Assembly: GCA_017887445.1 (NCBI GenBank) | Contig: JAGHIA010000091.1 | Span: 1-37,763 of the forward strand | Reading direction: 5' to 3' | Length of the DNA stretch: 37,763 bases | Source of the DNA: Fusicatenibacter sp. | GTDB lineage: Bacteria; Bacillota; Clostridia; Lachnospirales; Lachnospiraceae | In this document: one piece after another, positions 1 to 7,401 of the stretch | How positions within the stretch are numbered: position 1 is the stretch's first letter | How the letters are laid out: each line of letters begins with the position of its first letter | The notes under the pieces: generated by a model | What the model was told of the DNA's origin: nothing | What the model saw: only the letters and a program-made list of their open reading frames with translations | The model's database searches: none | Translations under genes and position numbers: made by a program

Positions 1-35
1 GTTACATCTTTTTTTCGGTGAATAAAAAGAAAGTA

Positions 36-65
36 TTTACATAAAGAAGCAGACAGGTTTATAAT
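36..65 (+). promoter_or_regulatory. Vegetative (sigma-A) promoter of proS
   Basis: TTTACA at 36-41 and a perfect TATAAT at 60-65 are separated by 18 bases. Transcription would start near 72, so the leader before proS is only about 70 nt, too short for a T-box. Confidence 0.75.
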
Positions 66-82
66 AGACCATACCCACAAAA

Positions 83-112
83 GCAGCGGTTTGTGTATTG
101 CCACGCCGCTGC
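83..112 (+). other. Hairpin in the proS leader
   Basis: GCAGCGG (83-89) and CCGCTGC (106-112) form a 7-bp stem inside the proS leader. It is followed by A residues and not by T residues on the + strand, so it is not a + strand terminator. A role in mRNA stability or start-site access is only a guess. Confidence 0.4.
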
Positions 113-140
113 AAAAAAATATCAGAAGAGGATGAAAGTG

Positions 141-1883
141 ATGAAGGTTTCAAAATTAGTTGGTGAGAGATTTAAAGAAAAGCCGGCAGACTGCGTGATC
201 GACAGCCATGCGCTGATGATCAAGGGCGGATATATTAAGTATATGGCAAATGGTATCTATTCCCTGTTCACCCCGGGCAAGCGGGTGACCTCCAAAATCG
301 AGCGGCTGATCCGCGAGGAGATGGACGCCATCGACGGCCAGGAAGTCATGTTCCCGGTTGTTCTGCCAGGCTCCCTGTGGGAGGAATCCGGAAGATTCCA
401 GAGTGTGGCCCAGGAGCTGGTGCGCTTCCGTGACCGCAACAACAGCAGCATGGTTCTGGGCATGACCCACGAGGAGGCGGCGGTGCATCTGGTAAGAGAG
501 TACGCCAACTCCTACAGCAAATATCCGTTTATGATCTACCAGATCCAGACAAAATTCCGCGACGAGGCTCGCCCGAGAGCCGGCCTGCTCCGCGTGCGCG
601 AGTTTACCATGAAGGATGCTTACTCCTTCCATACGTCCCAGGAAGATCTGGAGCGTTACTATGACATCTGCTACAACGCGTATCACCGCATTTTTGCCCG
701 GGCTGGCGTTCCGGACGTAGTGGCGGTAAAATCCGATTCCGGCATGATGGGCGGAAGCATTTCCCATGAGTACATGCTGCTGACACCGATCGGAGAAGAT
801 TCCATCGCAATCTGCGGCGCCTGCGATTATAAGGCAAACATGGAAGCGGCAGACAACCTGGTAGACAATTCCAAGAACACCATGGAGATGGCCCCGATCG
901 AGAAAATCTATACGCCGAACCTGAGCACCATCGACGATGTGACCAAGGCGCTGAAACTTCCTGTTGAAAATACCTGCAAGGCAGTGGTATATCAGAAAAA
1001 CAGCGACGACAGCTATATTGTTGTCTTCATGCGCGGCGATATGGAGGCCAACGAGACAAAGATCACCAACTTTGTAGGCGGCGGCATCCATCCGGCAAAC
1101 ATCGAGGACGACAGCGTACTTGTGGCCGGATTTATCGGACCGTACCAGCTGAACTCCGATGTGACCGTACTGTACGACCAGTCCCTGAAAGGCATCCGGT
1201 ACATGTCCTGCGGAGCCAATGAGAGAGATTACCACTACGTCGGCCTGAACCTGGCAAGAGATCTTGGCCAGGAGCCGGAGTACCACGACTTCACAAAAAT
1301 CCGCGACGGCGGCATCTGCCCCAAGTGCGGAAAGCCGATGATCAAAGTGCACCGCGGCATCGAAGTAGGAAACATCTTCCAGCTTGGAACAAAATACACC
1401 AAGAGCATGAACATGAAGTACATCGACCAGAACAACGAAGAGCAGTATCCGATCATGGGATGCTACGGCATTGGCGTAGGACGCCTGGCAGCTTCCGTAT
1501 GCGAGGCCCATCACGACGAATACGGCCCCATCTGGCCGATCACCATCGCACCGTGGGAAGTACACATCTGCTGCCTGCGCGTAGACGACGCGGAGTGCAA
1601 AGAATACGCAGACAATCTGTACCAGAGCCTGCAGAGAAAACAGGTAGAAGTCATCTATGACGACAGAGACGTCCGTCCCGGCGCCATGTTCTCCGACGCC
1701 GACCTGCTCGGCGTTCCGGTACGGGTAGTCGTCAGCCCAAGAAACATGAAAGAAAACCATGTAGAGATCGTGACCCGCGACAAACGCTACAAATTTATGG
1801 CCGAAAAAGAACAGGCAGAAGAAAAAATCCTCGAACTCATCCAGACCCTGAAACAGGAAATCCTGGAAAAAGTACCGCAGTAA
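141..1883 (+). CDS. proS: Prolyl-tRNA synthetase (bacterial type with editing insertion)
   Basis: Cytoplasmic class II aminoacyl-tRNA synthetase that charges tRNA-Pro with proline using ATP. Class II motif 2 is visible (FRDEARPRAGLLRVREF), as is motif 3 (GCYGIGVGRL). Between them lies the YbaK-like editing insertion that defines the bacterial-type enzyme (roughly residues 215-380, including VVFMRGDMEANETK), which hydrolyses Ala-tRNA-Pro. The C-terminal anticodon-binding domain follows (IAPWEVHICCL, then VIYDDRDVRPGAMFSDADLLG). I start it at the ATG at 141 because AGAAGAGG (124-131) lies 9 bases upstream. The ATG at 132 directly abuts that site, and an upstream in-frame ATG at 93 would add a non-conserved tail. 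The product is 580 aa, normal for the family. It has its own promoter and terminator, so it is monocistronic. Confidence 0.96.
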   Translation: MKVSKLVGERFKEKPADCVIDSHALMIKGGYIKYMANGIYSLFTPGKRVTSKIERLIREEMDAIDGQEVMFPVVLPGSLWEESGRFQSVAQELVRFRDRNNSSMVLGMTHEEAAVHLVREYANSYSKYPFMIYQIQTKFRDEARPRAGLLRVREFTMKDAYSFHTSQEDLERYYDICYNAYHRIFARAGVPDVVAVKSDSGMMGGSISHEYMLLTPIGEDSIAICGACDYKANMEAADNLVDNSKNTMEMAPIEKIYTPNLSTIDDVTKALKLPVENTCKAVVYQKNSDDSYIVVFMRGDMEANETKITNFVGGGIHPANIEDDSVLVAGFIGPYQLNSDVTVLYDQSLKGIRYMSCGANERDYHYVGLNLARDLGQEPEYHDFTKIRDGGICPKCGKPMIKVHRGIEVGNIFQLGTKYTKSMNMKYIDQNNEEQYPIMGCYGIGVGRLAASVCEAHHDEYGPIWPITIAPWEVHICCLRVDDAECKEYADNLYQSLQRKQVEVIYDDRDVRPGAMFSDADLLGVPVRVVVSPRNMKENHVEIVTRDKRYKFMAEKEQAEEKILELIQTLKQEILEKVPQ

Positions 1884-1895
1884 CACAAAAAAGAG

Positions 1896-1945
1896 AAAGA
1901 CAGCGGATGTGAATGACACAGTGCAAACACATCCGCTGTCTTTTT
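1896..1945 (+). terminator. Intrinsic terminator of proS
   Basis: A 16-bp perfect stem (AAAGACAGCGGATGTG at 1896-1911 with its complement at 1928-1943) is followed by a T run. The complementary A run makes it potentially bidirectional. It marks the left edge of the AT-rich island. Confidence 0.9.
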
Positions 1946-1972
1946 ATATCTTTGTAAAAGAAGAATTCAAAT

Positions 1973-2022
1973 ACTTTCGCATAGTATAAGGTTATGGTTA
2001 AACTTTCGCAAGAAATTGCGAA
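1973..2022. promoter_or_regulatory. Candidate operator: repeated ACTTTCGCA and a TTCGCAA palindrome
   Basis: ACTTTCGCA occurs twice, at 1973-1981 and 2002-2010. The second copy is part of a perfect palindrome, TTCGCAAGAAATTGCGAA (2005-2022). Both lie 30-75 bases upstream of the -35 box of the small Cro/C1-type regulator gene. They are a plausible binding site for that regulator or for an activator; this is inference from position and symmetry. Confidence 0.5.
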
Positions 2023-2049
2023 TAAGTATTTTGTGCTTAAGATATTTTA

Positions 2050-2078
2050 TTGACTTCTCGGATATGTAATTATATACT
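2050..2078 (+). promoter_or_regulatory. Promoter of the island regulator gene
   Basis: TTGACT (2050-2055) and TATACT (2073-2078) are 17 bases apart, a near-consensus sigma-A promoter. It lies 42 bases before the ATG at 2121 and just downstream of the TTCGCAA palindrome. Confidence 0.7.
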
Positions 2079-2120
2079 GATATTGAGTGGACAAGAAAAT
2101 GAATTAAGAGAGTATATGCT

Positions 2121-2330
2121 ATGAAGATTAGTTATAAAAAGTTATGGATACGCTTAATTGAAAAAGAGATTTCTCCGGCTACACTTCGAAAAGATTTGAG
2201 TATCGCAACAGGGACCATGACAAAGTTGCGTCGAAATGAAGAAGTAGCACTTTCGGTTTTGCTGCGTATCTGTGCGTATCTGGACTGTAATATCGGTGAT
2301 ATTTGTGATGCAGTAAAGACAGAGTCATAA
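2121..2330 (+). CDS. Small Cro/C1-type helix-turn-helix regulator (YozG-like)
   Basis: A 69-aa protein that is essentially one DNA-binding domain. LRKDLSIATGTMTKLRRNE reads as the two helices of the HTH, followed by the SVLLRICAYLDCNIGDIC segment typical of small XRE-family regulators. There is no effector domain, so it probably works as a dimer on a palindromic site. The palindrome at 2005-2022 upstream of its own promoter is the obvious candidate. It is the first gene of the AT-rich island and probably controls itself and perhaps the genes downstream. The 204 bases between it and the next gene hold no convincing gene, only a short unsupported reading frame. An SD-like AAGAGAG lies 8 bases before the start. 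Confidence 0.8.
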   Translation: MKISYKKLWIRLIEKEISPATLRKDLSIATGTMTKLRRNEEVALSVLLRICAYLDCNIGDICDAVKTES

Positions 2331-2534
2331 TATTTTTAAACTTTGATTGTGGAGGCGGGATATAGCTTTTGACCTTAATGGTAGTAAGGTGCTATTGGTG
2401 GGAATGCTTTCCTGGAGCAGGATGCTGAATGTGAAACAATATGAAGAATCAATATGCAGATAGACAGGCGATATTGTTCGAATTCAAGAAATAAATTTAT
2501 ATTGAGCTAAATAATGTGATTACGAGGTACATAT

Positions 2535-4271
2535 ATGTCATATTGTAGAAAATGCGGAACCAAGCTGACAAATGACGCAAAATTTTGTCATCAATGTGGT
2601 TGCTCAGTGATGAATGAAAGCACAGGATATACGCAACGAAGGCAGGAGTTCGAAGGAAAAATGTATAAATGCCCTAATTGCGGTAAAATACTAAAGTCAT
2701 TTGTATTAAATTGTCCTGCTTGCGGCTATGAGTTACGTGGGGCAAGAACGTCTAGTGCGGTAAAAGAATTTGCTTTGAAATTGGAGGCTATTGAAGCAAG
2801 GCGGGAATATGAAAAACCTTATGGCTTTTTTGCGACGGCTGAAGCACAGCAAAGAGTATCTAAAACAGATGCGCAGAAAATTAGTTTGATAAAATGTTTT
2901 ACTGTTCCAAACACGAAAGAGGACATGCTTGAATTTATGATTTTAGCAACATCAAACATGAATATGCGGACATATGATTCTGCTAATACAGATATCTCAA
3001 AGAGTGAAAGAGAAGTAAATGCAGCCTGGTTTTCAAAAGTTCAGCAGGTGTATGAAAAAGCTAAAAGAAGTTACTCTACAGATAGTATATTTGCAGAAAT
3101 TAAGATGCTTTATGATAACTGTAATGAGGAAATCAAAAAAAGCAAGAAAAAAGGTATCATAAAACGAATACTCATGCTTGGCTGGATTCCAATTGTTTTA
3201 TTGGCTTGGGTTGTCTTAAATTTTGTTGAAGAACCCAAGGAAATTAAACGGTTAGAGGCTATTGTGGTTGAAGTACAAGAAGCTTTAGAAAATGGTGAAT
3301 ACAAACTCGCTTTAAATTATGCAGATTCTATTGATTATCAACGTTTTGATGCGGAAATGGAGCAAAAATGGGATATTGAACGGGAGTATTGGGTAGACAA
3401 AGTGCTTGAGGAGGCTACGGCAAATGGTGTGGATTTAGAGTATATGGCAACTCCAGATATAGATAGAGCAAATAATGAACCCGTTACTAGAGATAGTATC
3501 AATAGTGGATTTGTTGAAGGTATCAAAGAAAGTGTACAATCGGGGGTAGATGCTACGGAAGAAAACATTAATGAATTTAACGCAATTATGGACGAAACAA
3601 AAGATAAATCGCAACAGACGACAATATCGGAGGTTGAAACAATTTCTATAGGAGAGAATGATTACATAACAAATACTATAGAAAAAGGAACTACTTATAC
3701 GTATGGTTATGATGAATGGGGACTTTATTGTGCAACGGCTATATCTGATAGCGTCATTTCTATTGATAAATGGGAAAAAAATCTCTCACTAGAAAAATCA
3801 TTCAATAAGAAGTATGAGGTAGGGATGTTCAAAATTACGGATGCTCAATATGAATTTACATGGATTGATGAAGATTATACCGCCTTTTCATTTACATTGA
3901 CAGATAAAAATAACGGAGACTTTAAGAAATCAAAGAACATAGTATTTACTATTTTGGGAGTAGATGGTGATACTAATAAAGGAACAAATTATAATAAAAA
4001 AAATGTTTGCTATTCATATCGGAATGATGATTGGCATTTATACAGAGCGATACCATTGACGGATTTGGTTATGAAAATAGAATGTTGGTATAGACCACTG
4101 GCTTTAGGTAGTTTTCATTACGGATATGATATTTGTGTCATAAATATAAATGCTAAAGACACTGATTTTGAATGGACGGATGACGAACATACTTCGTTTA
4201 CTATATCAATTCAAGATAAAGAAAATAGTGACTTGAAGAATTCAACATTTGTAGCGTTTACACAAGATTAG
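2535..4271 (+). CDS. Double zinc-ribbon, single-pass membrane protein with a duplicated extracellular domain
   Basis: A 578-aa protein. Two zinc ribbons lie at the N-terminus: Cys4/Cys7/Cys18/Cys21 (MSYCRKCG...FCHQCG) and Cys46/Cys49/Cys60/Cys63 (YKCPNCG...NCPACG). A charged helical stretch follows, then one hydrophobic segment near residues 209-230 (RILMLGWIPIVLLAWVVLNF) preceded by a lysine cluster, which puts the ribbons inside the cell. The outer part has two related modules of about 90 residues (about 386-475 and 490-578) sharing Y-x5-D-W/E-W-x-LY, FEWTDDEHTSFTIS-like and D-L/F-K-x-S patterns, an internal duplication. I do not recognise a named family for these. The neighbouring SPFH gene recalls the Bacillus YdjG/YdjH-YdjI pairing, where zinc-ribbon membrane proteins partner with an SPFH protein. 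It sits 13 bases before the SPFH gene, so co-expression is likely. Codon usage is AT-rich. Confidence 0.8.
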   Translation: MSYCRKCGTKLTNDAKFCHQCGCSVMNESTGYTQRRQEFEGKMYKCPNCGKILKSFVLNCPACGYELRGARTSSAVKEFALKLEAIEARREYEKPYGFFATAEAQQRVSKTDAQKISLIKCFTVPNTKEDMLEFMILATSNMNMRTYDSANTDISKSEREVNAAWFSKVQQVYEKAKRSYSTDSIFAEIKMLYDNCNEEIKKSKKKGIIKRILMLGWIPIVLLAWVVLNFVEEPKEIKRLEAIVVEVQEALENGEYKLALNYADSIDYQRFDAEMEQKWDIEREYWVDKVLEEATANGVDLEYMATPDIDRANNEPVTRDSINSGFVEGIKESVQSGVDATEENINEFNAIMDETKDKSQQTTISEVETISIGENDYITNTIEKGTTYTYGYDEWGLYCATAISDSVISIDKWEKNLSLEKSFNKKYEVGMFKITDAQYEFTWIDEDYTAFSFTLTDKNNGDFKKSKNIVFTILGVDGDTNKGTNYNKKNVCYSYRNDDWHLYRAIPLTDLVMKIECWYRPLALGSFHYGYDICVININAKDTDFEWTDDEHTSFTISIQDKENSDLKNSTFVAFTQD

Positions 4272-4283
4272 GGAGGTAGAATT

Positions 4284-5600
4284 ATGGCATTACTCAATAG
4301 AAAGAACAGAAAAGGAGGTTTCATGGATGAAATCCGTTGTGATGAGTCTTCGTACTTAATTTGGAAATGGCATCCTGCTGGAGTACGGCCAGGCCAGGAA
4401 AAGAGAGAGAATGCTATTCGGTGGGGGTCTTCTCTGCGGGTGAGAGAAGGCGAGATTGCTGTTTTTATGTATAAGAAAAAAGATGGCGCCATGCAGGACA
4501 CCATTGTCGGGCCGTTCGATCAGACCATCAAAACAGCTAACTTCCCTGTTTTGTCAAGAATCATTGGCCTTGCATACGAAGGTGGTACACCGTTTCAGGC
4601 GGAGATTTACTTCATCAACCTTGCTCGTATCATTCAAGTGGAATTTGGGGTGCCATTCTTTGATATATATGACCCGAGATTTATCGATTTTGGTGTCCCG
4701 GTTGCTGTTAGAGGCACCATCAGTTTTCAGATTCAAGATTACCGTAGGTTCATTAAGCTCAACCGGCTGAATACATTTGAACTGAATGATTTTCAGAAGC
4801 AGATTCGAGATGTAGTATGTAGGTATGTGAAAGATGTGGTTGCCAATGCTCCAGCAGCCAACGACATTCCGGTCATTCAGATTGAGACCAAAACAGCACA
4901 AATCAATGATGTTGTGGAGTATGACATTTGTGAACGATTGAAAGAAACCTTCGGTGTTTTGGTATCCGGCGTGGATATTGGTGCTATTGAGATCGACAAA
5001 ACCAGCGAGGGTTACCGTCAGCTGATGGCTGTTACCAAAGATATTGCTGCAACGAGGATTGAGGCTGAGACACAGGACTATGTGGAGCGTCTTCGAATCC
5101 AGCGTGAAGAATGTCAGTATGCCTTGCACAAGCAGACACAAACATCCAATATCGGTGCATTTCAAGTGGAGAAGCAGGCAGAAGTCGGTGTTGCTGGAGC
5201 GCAGGCACTCGGTCAGATGGCTCCTAATGGTGCCGGTGATGTGAATTTGGGCGGTGGAGACGGGTTCAACATGGCCGCCATGATGGCAAGCATGGCTCTC
5301 GGGGGTACTGTTGGTCAAAATATCGCCGGGGCAATGAACAACATGATGGGCAGTATGAGCCAGACTTCTCAGCCGGGCACAGTTCCGCCTCCAATTCCGG
5401 TTGTTACATATCATGTCGTAGTCAATGGACAGGCTGCCGGGCCGTTTGATCTTTCCGCTCTTGCACAGATGTCTGCAAGTGGACAGCTTACTGCGGACAG
5501 TTTGGTATGGAAAAGTGAGATGGCACAATGGGAAAAAGCCGGTACTATTGATGAACTTAAAAATTTCTTCAGTGTAGTACCGCCAATTCCGCAAGAATAA
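4284..5600 (+). CDS. SPFH-domain protein with C-terminal GYF_2 domain (YdjI-like)
   Basis: A 438-aa protein related to YdjI, often annotated as virion core protein. The SPFH (band 7) core covers roughly residues 60-290, including GPFDQTIKTANFPVLSRIIG and the DYRRFIKLNRL region. An Ala/Gly/Met-rich linker (about 300-365) follows, and then a GYF_2-type module (about 375-430: YHVVVNGQAAGPFD ... LVWKSEMAQWEKAG) that is likely to bind peptides. It has no membrane segment, so it is presumably cytoplasmic and recruited to the membrane by the zinc-ribbon protein upstream. In Bacillus, YdjI helps PspA associate with membranes; no pspA is present here. The chosen ATG has GGGAGG 7 bases upstream. A second in-frame ATG at 4323 also has a perfect AAAGGAGGT but at short spacing, so a shorter form starting there is possible. 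Confidence 0.88.
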   Translation: MALLNRKNRKGGFMDEIRCDESSYLIWKWHPAGVRPGQEKRENAIRWGSSLRVREGEIAVFMYKKKDGAMQDTIVGPFDQTIKTANFPVLSRIIGLAYEGGTPFQAEIYFINLARIIQVEFGVPFFDIYDPRFIDFGVPVAVRGTISFQIQDYRRFIKLNRLNTFELNDFQKQIRDVVCRYVKDVVANAPAANDIPVIQIETKTAQINDVVEYDICERLKETFGVLVSGVDIGAIEIDKTSEGYRQLMAVTKDIAATRIEAETQDYVERLRIQREECQYALHKQTQTSNIGAFQVEKQAEVGVAGAQALGQMAPNGAGDVNLGGGDGFNMAAMMASMALGGTVGQNIAGAMNNMMGSMSQTSQPGTVPPPIPVVTYHVVVNGQAAGPFDLSALAQMSASGQLTADSLVWKSEMAQWEKAGTIDELKNFFSVVPPIPQE

Positions 5601-5620
5601 GTCATTTTAAGAGGTGGATG

Positions 5621-6901
5621 ATGATAAAACGACTGGTACAGGCGATGCTTTTGGCCGTAATATTGGCGATGACTTTGTCTGCTTGTGGTTCGGATGATGC
5701 TAATTATGAGAGCGATACAACCATCGATACAGAAAATAATGATGGAATGGATTTGGTTGATGTTCCGACAGAGGACTACATTATTTCCTGTCTTGAGAAT
5801 ACGCCGAATATTCTTGAAGTTGCCGCTGTCACAGAAGAAAATGATCCGAATGGGCACCTAAATGCAGAGGATGGATATTATTCTGCTGTATTTTTCTCTG
5901 TTGATATAATTGATCAGAATGAAGTATACGGTGAGGGACTTATTGATAAGGGTACTGATGCAGGGGGATGTATCGAAGCATACAAAACAGAAGCTGATGC
6001 TCAAGCTCGTGACGAGTATTTATCTGGTTATGATGATAGCTGGTTATTTAATGCTGGATATCATACTGTTGTAGGAACTCTTGTGATCCGTACATCACAA
6101 AAACTTACTGAAAACGATCAGGCACAATTAGAAACCAACATCATAAGTGTTTTTAATGGGAAACCGGATGATGTAAGGCCTTTCACTAATATATCTGAAA
6201 AAGAAGATGAAGCAGTATCAAACTCAGAGGTAAGTGCAGATACTGTGTCAGAGCATTCTACCGAGGAAATTACCATGTCGCAGGGAGCGTCAGATTATCT
6301 TGGCGCAAACTGGACAATTGATTCTTTAACTGAGCATTTTGAAGAAATGGGTTTTACAAATATAAGAACGATACCGTGTGAACCCAACGATGATAACTAC
6401 GAAAGCAATATTTTTGAGTTATACATCGAAACAGGAGGGTTTAGCTCAGATTCTTGGGAAGCTGGAGACAAATTCGAGCCAGATGTAGAAATTAGTATCT
6501 ATTATAACGAATCTCCTATTTTAACAATTGAGAATTGCAATGATCTTGCTACAGTATTAACTAGCCAAGATATGAGTTATTCTACCTTTGCAGAAAAATA
6601 TAATGGACAATACGTGAAGTTTGATGGATATGTCACGTATCATATTACCTATAATGCAGGAATCGATCATATCATTCAAGTTACAGGTGGTGACTATGAT
6701 GGCTCAGTTGAGTTGGGACATTCTGACGATGGGTATTATGATGGCCTTAATATTTATATTGGTGATCGTACAATGGATAGTTCTATAGACGAGAGTGTGG
6801 ATGAAGGTACTCCTGTAACTGTTAGCGGTAAAATAAGCGCAGATTGGAGCGAATATTATGGGAATTTATATGTGGAAACAATTCACCTTAATAGACGATA
6901 A
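5621..6901 (+). CDS. Lipoprotein with DUF4839-type C-terminal domain
   Basis: A secreted lipoprotein of 426 aa. The signal peptide has a short KR n-region, a hydrophobic core (LVQAMLLAVILAMTL) and an LSAC lipobox with the Cys at residue 22, followed by an acidic linker. The middle region is uncharacterised. The last 150 residues or so (from NCNDLATVLTSQDMSYSTF through AEKYNGQYVKFDGYVTYHI to ISADWSEYYGNLYVETIHL) match the pattern of DUF4839, an OB-like domain of unknown function. ATG codons at 5618 and 5621 are in tandem. I chose 5621 because the SD GAGGTGG (5611-5617) would be almost flush with the first. It follows the SPFH gene by 20 bases and is probably co-transcribed, as the cell-surface part of the same module. 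No function is known. Confidence 0.8.
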   Translation: MIKRLVQAMLLAVILAMTLSACGSDDANYESDTTIDTENNDGMDLVDVPTEDYIISCLENTPNILEVAAVTEENDPNGHLNAEDGYYSAVFFSVDIIDQNEVYGEGLIDKGTDAGGCIEAYKTEADAQARDEYLSGYDDSWLFNAGYHTVVGTLVIRTSQKLTENDQAQLETNIISVFNGKPDDVRPFTNISEKEDEAVSNSEVSADTVSEHSTEEITMSQGASDYLGANWTIDSLTEHFEEMGFTNIRTIPCEPNDDNYESNIFELYIETGGFSSDSWEAGDKFEPDVEISIYYNESPILTIENCNDLATVLTSQDMSYSTFAEKYNGQYVKFDGYVTYHITYNAGIDHIIQVTGGDYDGSVELGHSDDGYYDGLNIYIGDRTMDSSIDESVDEGTPVTVSGKISADWSEYYGNLYVETIHLNRR

Positions 6902-7226
6902 TATATTGGGTGAAAATTTCCTGATTGGAAGTATTATTAAGTAGGCTGAATGTTTTTTGAATACGTGTAAGAAGGTTTAGTAACCTTTTTTCGAAGTCGC
7001 TGGTATTTTCTGGATTTGTGTCTGGGAAATGTTTCTGAAAGTTTTAATAACTCTTGCTGCGTCTAATGTAGGTGGAAAAAGATGTTTCTATGTTTCGGGT
7101 AAGTTAATTTGGTAATGAGTTATCGTTGTGAATGATTTAGGGGGAATATGCGGTTGTAAAAAAGTTCCGCCGAACGCACATGCCGCCTGCTCCCCTCCCT
7201 TTTCGTCCCCATTTCGCAAAAAGAGG
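6902..7226. other. Intergenic gap at the right edge of the AT-rich island
   Basis: No gene is visible. The base composition changes from AT-rich to GC-rich at about 7150, marking the island boundary. A weak terminator-like hairpin lies at 6972-6991. I find no att-like direct repeat, tRNA or integrase at either edge. Confidence 0.5.
6972..6991 (+). terminator. Weak terminator-like hairpin after the lipoprotein gene
   Basis: AAGGTT (6972-6977) and AACCTT (6982-6987) form a 6-bp stem with a 4-base loop followed by TTTT. The stem is short and AT-rich, so the call is tentative. Confidence 0.4.
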
Positions 7227-7255
7227 TTCCCATTTTCCCTCCCCGATGGTATAAT
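7227..7255 (+). promoter_or_regulatory. Extended -10 promoter of the Sua5 operon
   Basis: TGGTATAAT (7247-7255) is an extended -10 element. The -35 region TTCCCA (7227-7232) at 17-base spacing is poor, as expected for extended -10 promoters. The leader to the ATG at 7402 is about 140 nt and contains two palindromic repeats. Confidence 0.6.
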
Positions 7256-7286
7256 CAGAAAAGAGCAAGAAAAGAGCAAGAAAAGA

Positions 7287-7317
7287 GTTACTGTTCGCGT
7301 CAGCCGCAAACAGTAAC
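7287..7317. repeat. GTTAC-family palindrome in the Sua5 leader
   Basis: GTTACTGTT (7287-7295) is complementary to AACAGTAAC (7309-7317). This is a divergent member of the dispersed GTAAC...GTTAC palindrome family seen elsewhere in the window. Confidence 0.6.
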
Positions 7318-7338
7318 AAGAGACGAGGAGTGAAAAGT

Positions 7339-7396
7339 TTGGAAGTAAACTTCCAAATCTACCATTATTGGCGCAGCGAGTGCGCCATGAGAGGAG
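7339..7396 (+). promoter_or_regulatory. 58-base leader repeat, copy 1 (before the Sua5 gene)
   Basis: Matches 17457-17514 at 51 of 58 positions. It begins with the palindrome TTGGAAGTAAACTTCCAA, followed by TCTACCATTATTGG, and ends in the SD GAGGAG of the gene. The CCAA that closes the first hairpin could instead pair with the downstream TTGG, so two hairpins compete. In this copy GGCGCA/TGCGCC adds a third stem. It may be a translational control element; that is inference. Confidence 0.6.
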
Positions 7397-7401
7397 AAAA
7401 G

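Noticed and set aside
1-140. T-box leader in front of proS
   Set aside because: The promoter at 36-65 leaves only about 70 nt of leader and no T-box bulge or terminator/antiterminator pair is visible.
156-1919. Long open frame on the - strand covering almost all of proS
   Set aside because: It is a mirror of the codon bias of proS: no SD, composition unlike a protein, and proS on the + strand has every expected motif.
2340-2523. A possible short peptide gene between the HTH gene and the zinc-ribbon gene
   Set aside because: The best frame is under 40 codons, lacks an SD and a clear start, and shows no recognisable motif.
1946-7150. The AT-rich block as a prophage or integrative element
   Set aside because: No integrase, structural, replication or conjugation gene and no flanking att-like repeats or tRNA. 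The SPFH protein's common label as a virion core protein is a database artefact of the family name.
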